Below are positions 56,627-64,000 of a DNA stretch of 64,000 nucleotides, piece by piece. How positions within the stretch are numbered: position 1 is the stretch's first letter; each line of letters starts with the position of its first letter. This DNA comes from JAWKUK01 sp041398605 (GTDB lineage: Bacteria > Planctomycetota > UBA1135 > GCA-002686595): positions 372,001 to 436,000 of the forward strand of contig JAWKUK010000003.1 of the NCBI GenBank assembly GCA_041398605.1, read 5' to 3'. A program made the translations under genes and the position numbers. The notes below the pieces were generated by a model. It searched no databases and was not told the origin of the DNA. It was given only the letters and a program-made list of their open reading frames with translations.

Positions 56627-57913
56627 GTGGAACTGAACGTCGACAAGACGGCAACCGCCGTCGCGAAGATCTCCTTCTCCGTCCCCGCGTCCGAATTGAA
56701 TGCCGAGCTCGAGCGCGGCCTCAAGTCCGTGTCGCGCAACGTGAAGATGAAGGGCTTCCGGCCCGGCAAGGTGCCCAAGAAGGTCCTCGAGAAGGCCTAC
56801 GGCGGCAACTTGCGCCAGGAGGTCATCGGGCACTTCATCCAGCGCGCCTACAGCCAGGCGGTCAAGGAGCACGAGCTCAAGCCGCTCGCCCACCCGCGCC
56901 TGAGCGAAGACGCGCTGAAGACCGCCGAGGACGGCTCCATCTCGGCCGAGTTCGAGGTCCCGCTGCGCCCGAGCTTCGATCTGCCGACCTACACAGGCCT
57001 CACGATCGCGAGCGAGCTCGAGCCGGTCATGGACCAGCAGGTCGACGCGGCCCTCGACGAGTTCCGTGAGAGCCAATCGACCCCCGAGGCGGCGGGCGAC
57101 GCCGGCCTCGACGAGAAGGGCTTCCTGCTCGGCGACGTCGAGTTCCTGCACGAGGGAGAGCGCGTCTTCCACCGCGAGCGGATGCGCCTCTCGGTGCTCA
57201 GCGTCCCCCCCGGCGTCGACGCGGAGGCCTTCAAGGCCGCGCTGCTCGGCACCCAAAACGGTGCGGTGCACGAGTTCCCGATGACGCTCCCCAACTACCT
57301 CGACAACGAGGCGCAGCGCGGCCAGCCGGGCACCTGCCGCGTCAGCGTGCTGGAGACCTTCAACCTTACCCCGCCGACGGACGAGCACCTGTGCGGCCTC
57401 CTCGAGGTCGAGGACATGCCCGCGCTACGGGACAAGGTGCGCGAGAAGCTCGGCGAGGCCGCCGCGGCCCGCGAGGACCAGCGCATCGAGAGCGCGCTCC
57501 TGGACCAGGTCCTTGGCGCGACGCACCTCGAGCTGCCCGAGCCGATCATCGAGCAGCAGACCCTCGCGCGCCTCGGTCAGTTCGACCAGAGCCTGGCGGA
57601 GCAGCAGCTCACCGAGGAGGACCGCGCGGCCCAGGTCGAGGCCCAGCGGCCGACGGCCCGCGAGGAGGCGATCAAGGGGCTCAAGGCCCTGCTCGTCGTC
57701 GAGTCCCTCGGCGAGAAAGAGGGGCTGCTCGTGACCAACGAGGAGCTCACAGCGGAATTGCATCGCATCGCCGCGCGCAACCAGGCCAAGGTCGAAGAGG
57801 TCCACAAGTTCTACTCGGAGGAAGGCCGCGGCCAGCAGCTCGCGATCGAGCTCCTCGAGCGGAAGGTGCGCAAGTTCTTGCGCGAGAAGGCCGATATCCA
57901 GGCACCCGCCTGA
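56627..57913 (+). CDS. tig: Trigger factor, ribosome-associated chaperone
   Basis: A 428-residue protein that binds at the ribosome tunnel exit. GTG 56627 is chosen because it puts the ribosome-binding signature GFRPGKVP at residues 43-50, exactly as in E. coli. The N-terminal ribosome-binding domain (about 1-115) is followed by a short PPIase-like part (about 150-245, KGFLLGDVEFLHEG), which is diverged from the FKBP consensus. The C-terminal helical chaperone arms follow, ending in KVEEVHKFYSEEGRGQQLAI and the usual KVRKFLREKADI tail. It heads the tig-clpP-clpX order common in bacteria, with 112 bases to clpP. Confidence 0.92.
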   Translation: MELNVDKTATAVAKISFSVPASELNAELERGLKSVSRNVKMKGFRPGKVPKKVLEKAYGGNLRQEVIGHFIQRAYSQAVKEHELKPLAHPRLSEDALKTAEDGSISAEFEVPLRPSFDLPTYTGLTIASELEPVMDQQVDAALDEFRESQSTPEAAGDAGLDEKGFLLGDVEFLHEGERVFHRERMRLSVLSVPPGVDAEAFKAALLGTQNGAVHEFPMTLPNYLDNEAQRGQPGTCRVSVLETFNLTPPTDEHLCGLLEVEDMPALRDKVREKLGEAAAAREDQRIESALLDQVLGATHLELPEPIIEQQTLARLGQFDQSLAEQQLTEEDRAAQVEAQRPTAREEAIKGLKALLVVESLGEKEGLLVTNEELTAELHRIAARNQAKVEEVHKFYSEEGRGQQLAIELLERKVRKFLREKADIQAPA

Positions 57914-58025
57914 CCCCGGTCGGACGCGGGCCCCGAGGTCCCGGACAGCGTGTCCAGGACCAATTCGCGGCCCGTGCGCCCGCCGTCCGCTTGAAACAGC
58001 CACCCGAGGTCCCTAAGAAGCCGTC

Positions 58026-58643
58026 ATGGACGCCTACTACCCTGTCCCCTTCGTCATCGAGAAGACCGGTCGCGGCGAGCGCCAGTACGACATCTACTCG
58101 CGCCTGCTCGAGGACCGCATCATCTTCCTCGGGACGGCGATCGACGACAACGTGGCCAACGCGGTCATGGCCCAGCTTCTGTTCCTCGACAAGACGGGGC
58201 GGAACCAGGACATCAAGATGTACATCAACTCGCCTGGCGGCTCGGTGACGGCCGGCCTCGCGATCTATGACACGATGCAGCTGGTGGAGCCCGACATCTC
58301 CACCTACTGCCTCGGCCAAGCGGCGTCGATGGGCGCCGTCCTGCTCGCCGGCGGCACCAAGGGCAAGCGCTTCGCGCTCCCCCACAGCCGCGTCATGATC
58401 CACCAGCCCCACGGCGGCATGGGCGGCACGGCCATGGACATGGAGATCCAGGTCAACGAGATCATGAAGATGAAGAAGCAGCTCGAGCACATCCTCGCGA
58501 CCCACTCTGGGCGTACGGACGAAGAGCTGTCGAAGGCCTGTGAGCGCGACAACTTCATGTCGCCGCAGCAAGCGAAGGACTTCGGATTGATCGACCACAT
58601 CGTGGCTCGCGCGGAGACGCCCGGCGGCGCCCCGCCCGCCTGA
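58026..58643 (+). CDS. clpP: ATP-dependent Clp protease proteolytic subunit
   Basis: A 205-residue serine protease that forms the two-ring ClpP barrel and degrades proteins delivered by ClpX. The catalytic triad is Ser101 (GQAASMGA), His126 (MIHQPHGG) and Asp175 (ERDNFMS), the standard spacing. The N-terminal YDIYSRLLEDRIIFLG and the handle region MKMKKQLEHILATHSGRT are intact. ATG 58026 gives the usual length and a short N-terminal extension. clpX follows 176 bases on; the gap has two copies of TCAGGTTGG about 20 bases apart and could carry a promoter for clpX. Confidence 0.96.
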   Translation: MDAYYPVPFVIEKTGRGERQYDIYSRLLEDRIIFLGTAIDDNVANAVMAQLLFLDKTGRNQDIKMYINSPGGSVTAGLAIYDTMQLVEPDISTYCLGQAASMGAVLLAGGTKGKRFALPHSRVMIHQPHGGMGGTAMDMEIQVNEIMKMKKQLEHILATHSGRTDEELSKACERDNFMSPQQAKDFGLIDHIVARAETPGGAPPA

Positions 58644-58819
58644 TTCGTTCCCCTTGGACGTCGAGGGCCGTCCCAAGGTCGACCCTCGCGCACCACCGAG
58701 CCACACCGCAGGCCCCACCACGCCACCTGGCGCGGGCGGGGCCTGGTCCATTTCAGGTTGGACCCATTGCTTCTCAGGTTGGCGCTGCACGAGGGCCGAC
58801 GACGGACTAGACTTGCACT

Positions 58820-60322
<1,503 letters not shown>

Positions 60323-60367
60323 GGCTCGCGCGCAAGAGGCGCGCACCGTCCGCCACGGGCGCCCCGC

Positions 60368-60434
60368 TCACAGCGGGCTCCATTCACAGCGGGCTCCATT
60401 CACAGCGGGCTTCATTCACAGCGGGCTCCATTCA
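60368..60434. repeat. 16-base tandem repeat, four units, downstream of clpX
   Basis: Four units of TCACAGCGGGCTCCAT (one C-to-T change) plus three bases, between clpX and the next gene. The unit is not a multiple of three, consistent with a non-coding position. Confidence 0.92.
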
Positions 60435-60572
60435 GGGGGCGCCTCCGACACGAGAGGAGCCGCGGCACCCCCGGGTGGCCGCGGTTTCTTCCGTATTCGG
60501 CGTAGCGAATCGCACGCTGGCGCAGTTCCAGGAGTCGGGCGCACCGCGTCGAGTGACCGGCGCCCGAACCCT

Positions 60573-61208
60573 ATGCAACGCATCGCCCTCCCCACGCTCG
60601 CGACCCTCCTCCTCACCACCGCCGCCCTCGCGTTCCAAGAGCGCGTCTCCAAGCCGAAGGCCAAGGACTTCGGCGGGATCTTGACCGAGGCCAAGGCGGC
60701 CTTCGACGGCCAGCGCTACGGCGCCGCCGTCGGTGGCTTGCGCGACGCGATCACGATCGCCTCGAAGGAGCACCGCAAGGCCATTCGAGCCGCGTTCCCA
60801 ACCGCGCCGGCGGGCTGGGCCCTCGAGGCCGCGGAGGACGACGGGGAGGCGCCGGCCCAGCTCGCGAGCCTCGCGCTGATGGCCGGGACCTCCGTCGAAG
60901 GCACCTACCGCCAGTCAAGCGGCAGGGGGAAGATGCAGGTCACCGTGCTCGCGGACTCGCCGATGGCGCAGATGTTCTCGATGATGACGTCGAACCCGGC
61001 GCTCTTGGACAAGGAGTCAGAGCTCGTCAAGTACGGCCAGCACTCGGCCGTCCTACGCACGCGCACGAAGGGCTCCAGCTACGAGCTGCAGCTCCTCATC
61101 GTCGATGACCTCGTCACGGTGTCGGTCGAGGGCGCCAACGACGAGCTCCTCTTTGCGGTCTGGAACCAGGCCGCGGTCGACAAGCTCGCCGCTGCGCTCT
61201 CACTCTGA
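60573..61208 (+). CDS. Small secreted protein of unknown function
   Basis: A 211-residue protein starting at ATG 60573 with a signal peptide (MQRIALPTLATLLLTTAALA). The mature part opens with a helical segment (FGGILTEAKAAFDGQRYGAAVGGLRDAIT). It then has a beta-rich domain with alternating strands (MQVTVLADSPMAQMFSMMTSNP, KGSSYELQLLIVDDLVTVSV). It has no motif I recognise. Its stop overlaps that of the convergent TPR-redoxin gene by nine bases, over a short CTCTGACCCGGA duplication. It lies downstream of clpX in the same direction but 250 bases away. Confidence 0.65.
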   Translation: MQRIALPTLATLLLTTAALAFQERVSKPKAKDFGGILTEAKAAFDGQRYGAAVGGLRDAITIASKEHRKAIRAAFPTAPAGWALEAAEDDGEAPAQLASLALMAGTSVEGTYRQSSGRGKMQVTVLADSPMAQMFSMMTSNPALLDKESELVKYGQHSAVLRTRTKGSSYELQLLIVDDLVTVSVEGANDELLFAVWNQAAVDKLAAALSL

Positions 61209-63722
61209 CCCGGACTCTGACCCGGACCCGCCGCCCGGCCCGTTCGGGTGCCCGTCAGGGGGCCCGTTCAGGGTCGCGGCCGGCGGCACATGGACGGTGC
61301 GCTCGGTCTCCGAGCCGCGCACCGGCAAGGCCAGGAGGCGCGTGCACTCCTCGAGCAGGAACTGAATGTTCATGAACGGCTCGTGCGAGATGTCGAGCCA
61401 ACGGACATACCCCTCGCCGTCGATGAGATACGTCCCGTGCAGGGGCTCGCCCTCGAAGTCGTCGTAGGCGCGATAGGCCTTGAAGTTCGCGAGCGACGGG
61501 TCCGCCAGGATGTGGAAGGGGTAGCCCGTGTCGTCTGGATCCGAGCCGACGGACGGCGCGAGCTCCTCGGGTGACTGCAGACCGACCGTCACGACATCGA
61601 TACCGGCGGCGCGGAACTCTCCCGTGCGCGGGCCCAGCTCCTTGAGCTGCTCCATGCAGTGGACGCAGCCGAAGCCCAGGAAGAACACGACGAGGACGGG
61701 CCGACCGTGCCAGTCCGCGAGCGCGTGCTCGCGGCCGAACGTGTCCACCATGCGCCACGCAGGGGCCTTCGGCGGCGACCAGTGGGCTGGGCCGAGCAGG
61801 TCCAGGTCGATCCGCTCGCCCACATCGCTCGCGACCTCGAACGCGGGTCGCCAGTCGCCCTTGAACCCGCGCGCCTCCGCGAGGGGCGCGAGGCGCTCGA
61901 AGACGGGCAGCGAGATGTCCGCGAGCGCGCTCGAAGCGCGCACGCGGTCGAAGACCTCGAGGGCCTCCTCTTCGGCGCCCGACACATGCAGGACATAGGC
62001 CAGCGTCGCGTGCTCGACGAGCTGACCGTCACGCCCCTTGATCGCGTCCCGGGCGAGCGCGACCGCGTCGTCGATCAAACCTCGATCATCCGCGGCCAGG
62101 CCATGCTCGGCCATCAAGCGCGCGAGCAACGCCTTGTCGAAGCCCTTGTCCTTGAGCACGGCGAGGTTCTCCACCACCGCTGCGCCGGCCAGGACGTTGT
62201 CGAGCGCGACGAGCGCCGCCCGTTGCGAGCGCAGCTTGTCCAGCTCGCGCCCATAGCGCGCGAGGGCCTTCTGCATCGCGACCTTGACGTCCTCGCCTGA
62301 CTTGCCCGCCGCGAGGCCTTCGCCTCGGCGCGATCGACTGCGGCCGAGCGCTCGGAACGAGCGAGCGCTTCGGGCGCTCGAGCTCGGCGAGGAGTGGTCG
62401 TAGCGGTCGTGATCGCCGAGGAACAGGCTCGCCTTCCCAAGCGCGAACGCGCGCGCGGCGCCGTCGGTCGACTCGTCGCCCGGCTCGAGGTACATGGTGC
62501 CGGCGACGTCTGCCAGCGGCCCCCACTGCTCATAGAGCTCGAGCGCCTCGAGCAGCCGCAGCCGCCCGAACGAGGCGCTGCAACGCGGCTTGTCGAGCGC
62601 GTTGTACTCCGGGTGGCGCGGCAGCTCGATCATGTTCTTCGCGAGCTCTACGGACTCGGCGAGGCGGCCCTGGTGGCGCAAGCTGCGCGTCAGCCACTCG
62701 TTGTTGTGCGCGAAGTTGTGGATCTGGTCGGGCAAGACCCAGTCGCGCGTCATGTAGGCGTGATCGACGCGCGCAGAGGCCTCCTGCTGGAAGGCCGCGT
62801 CGGCGTGGCGCCCGAGCTTCGCGAAGATGTGGCCCCCCATGTGCCAGTTGTGCGCCACGAGCGGCCAGCTCAGCCCGCAGTTGACGGCGGAATCGACGAC
62901 GCGCTTCGCGGTCTCCGTCGAGTCCCACAGGTGAATGCGGTAGTGGTGCGCCGGGTGCATCGGCTCGACGGCGAAGATGGCCTGCAAGAGCGCCTCGACG
63001 CTCATCCGGCTCGTCGTCTCGATCCCGAGCCCGCGGTTGAGCCAGATCTGGTTGGCGAGGAACGCCTTGGCCTCGAGGTCGTTGGGGTCGTCCCAGACGA
63101 GCTCCTCGAGGTCCTTCACGAAGCGCTCCGACGCGCGCTTGTCCGGGCCCTTCGGCGCCGGTGTGTCCTCGTATTGTTCGGCGTCGTCCTCCGACACGAG
63201 GTCCCGCGCGCTGTCTGGCGGCACGAGGTCCTTGGGCTCTTCCGGCCCCTCGACGTCGTAGTAACGCGCGAGCGCGTCGATCCACTGCCGCTCACGCTCA
63301 GTGCCGAGGCCGCGCTTCAGCCACGCGGTGCGCGCAAACCAGCGCGCGCGCCGCGGGTCCTCGACGCTCGCCATCGCCATCCCCCAGTAGGCCATCCCGA
63401 GGTCCGGGTCGAGCGCTGCGACCTGGCGGAACGACCGCTCGGCCTCCAGGTACCAGAAGCCGTGCAGCTGGGCGACGCCCTGGACAAAGAAGTCCGCGGC
63501 GCCCGGCGCCGAGGTCGCCACGGGGAAGCGCACGCTCGCGGGCAGCTCGAGCAGGTGCGGCGCCTGGCGCGGCCCGACATCGAACGCAGACCCGCCCGCC
63601 GAGTGGCCCTCGGCCGCGCCCGGCTCATGCTGCCGAGCGAGCGCTGGGGGCGCGGCGAGCGTCACCCAAGCGAGGGCGCTCCAAACGAGCTTGGACATGG
63701 AATGCAAAGGGTGCGACATCAT
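61200..63722 (-). CDS. Secreted TPR protein with C-terminal redoxin (AhpC/TSA-like) domain
   Basis: An 840-residue protein with a signal peptide (MSKLVWSALAWVTLAAPPALA). The first two thirds are helical TPR-like repeats (QGVAQLHGFWYLEAERSFRQ and later AHNWHMGGHIFAKLGRHADAA). The C-terminal part is a redoxin: VLVVFFLGFGCVHCMEQLKELG with the CxxC motif CVHC, then DPSLANFKAYRAYDDFEG and GTYLIDGEGYVRWLDI. It likely acts as a periplasmic thiol-redox protein. A low-complexity Ser/Arg stretch (about 443-472) is the signature of three mutually compensating single-base deletions. Other frames supply LLAELERP and EALARSERSAAVDRAEAKA there. The stop codon of the preceding beta-propeller gene overlaps its ATG, so the two are coupled. 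Confidence 0.83.
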   Translation of the reverse strand: MMSHPLHSMSKLVWSALAWVTLAAPPALARQHEPGAAEGHSAGGSAFDVGPRQAPHLLELPASVRFPVATSAPGAADFFVQGVAQLHGFWYLEAERSFRQVAALDPDLGMAYWGMAMASVEDPRRARWFARTAWLKRGLGTERERQWIDALARYYDVEGPEEPKDLVPPDSARDLVSEDDAEQYEDTPAPKGPDKRASERFVKDLEELVWDDPNDLEAKAFLANQIWLNRGLGIETTSRMSVEALLQAIFAVEPMHPAHHYRIHLWDSTETAKRVVDSAVNCGLSWPLVAHNWHMGGHIFAKLGRHADAAFQQEASARVDHAYMTRDWVLPDQIHNFAHNNEWLTRSLRHQGRLAESVELAKNMIELPRHPEYNALDKPRCSASFGRLRLLEALELYEQWGPLADVAGTMYLEPGDESTDGAARAFALGKASLFLGDHDRYDHSSPSSSARSARSFRALGRSRSRRGEGLAAGKSGEDVKVAMQKALARYGRELDKLRSQRAALVALDNVLAGAAVVENLAVLKDKGFDKALLARLMAEHGLAADDRGLIDDAVALARDAIKGRDGQLVEHATLAYVLHVSGAEEEALEVFDRVRASSALADISLPVFERLAPLAEARGFKGDWRPAFEVASDVGERIDLDLLGPAHWSPPKAPAWRMVDTFGREHALADWHGRPVLVVFFLGFGCVHCMEQLKELGPRTGEFRAAGIDVVTVGLQSPEELAPSVGSDPDDTGYPFHILADPSLANFKAYRAYDDFEGEPLHGTYLIDGEGYVRWLDISHEPFMNIQFLLEECTRLLALPVRGSETERTVHVPPAATLNGPPDGHPNGPGGGSGSESGSE

Positions 63723-64000
63723 CGTTCGTTGCCTACGGCAGGGAGGGCTGCGGGTTGGACTTTCCAGAGCGCGATTCCGCCGGCCTGCAGGCCGATCTCG
63801 ACCGAGGCGGCGCGCTCCAGCGCCTTGAGGTCGAGCGCGTCGACGGTACCAGACTCGCCACCGACGCCCTCGTTCGTGACAAACGCAAAGCGCCCGTCGG
63901 GCGCGATGACCACGCCATGGGGCACGCGGCGCGTCGTCTCGATGCGCGCGAGCTCGTTGCCCGACTTGAGGTCGATGACCCCGACCGCGCGGGCGCCCTT
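63719..64000 (-). CDS. YncE/YVTN-type beta-propeller protein (partial, 5' end off the right edge)
   Basis: The visible C-terminal 93 residues hold two propeller strands of the YVTN/YncE type: GVIDLKSGNELARIETTRR VPHGV and APDGRFAFVTNEGVGGESG. The chain ends with EIGLQAGGIALWKVQ. This repeat type is usual for secreted seven-bladed propellers that bind small ligands or DNA. The stop overlaps the ATG of the TPR-redoxin gene by four bases (ATGA), so they are one operon and may work together in the periplasm. The start and most of the gene lie beyond the window. Confidence 0.75.
   Translation of the reverse strand, partial: KGARAVGVIDLKSGNELARIETTRRVPHGVVIAPDGRFAFVTNEGVGGESGTVDALDLKALERAASVEIGLQAGGIALWKVQPAALPAVGNER

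Overview
The window is very GC-rich, densely coded DNA from a chromosome. Gene content points to a member of the Planctomycetota: a diheme protein resembling hydrazine synthase alpha, a sialate O-acetylesterase-like protein, an alpha-L-fucosidase with C-terminal binding domains, a Tat-exported sugar isomerase-like protein, an M56 sensor peptidase with secretin-type domains, TPR-redoxin proteins and sulfatase-like lipoproteins. There is no rRNA or other phylogenetic marker, so this is an inference. I saw no tRNA, rRNA, insertion sequence, prophage or CRISPR array.

Layout. 1-2046: a GldA/GldF-type ABC exporter, cut by the left edge. 2695-11062: exported carbohydrate-related proteins (isomerase-like TIM barrel, esterase, sialate-esterase-like protein, alpha-L-fucosidase), a phytanoyl-CoA dioxygenase-like enzyme and a Nudix hydrolase. 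11181-14040: a BlaI/M56 regulatory pair with a 40-base dyad operator over the blaI start codon. 14148-21312: periplasmic carbonic anhydrase, a large gluzincin-type protein, a broken serine-hydrolase-like gene and a ChaN-like lipoprotein. 21302-25446: a compact aerobic benzoyl-CoA (box) locus, with boxR divergent from boxC-boxB and two palindromic operators between them; boxA is absent. 25683-33676: two tandem large secreted paralogues of unknown function and a PDZ lipoprotein. 34030-38761: the diheme protein and an ALDH7-type aldehyde dehydrogenase. 39061-41403: ettA and a Nudix gene. 41676-48499: a heavy-metal RND efflux operon (Cys/His-rich small protein, outer-membrane channel, adaptor, pump). 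48774-56246: AMP nucleosidase, a sulfatase-like lipoprotein, and a second RND pump with its adaptor. 56627-60322: tig-clpP-clpX. 60573-64000: a small secreted protein, a TPR-redoxin protein and the end of a beta-propeller gene.

Three features recur. First, short tandem repeats (units of 9 to 26 bases) lie both between genes and inside them; those inside genes have units that are multiples of three. One builds the hydrophobic core of a signal peptide. Second, single-base deletions break the fucosidase and the serine-hydrolase-like gene, and three more within about 80 bases compensate each other in the TPR-redoxin gene. This suggests indel errors in the assembly, or recent gene decay. Third, several enzyme-family members lack residues expected for catalysis.

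The best candidates for undescribed biology are the paralogue pair with its neighbours, the M56 protein with duplicated secretin-like domains, and the boxA-less box locus.
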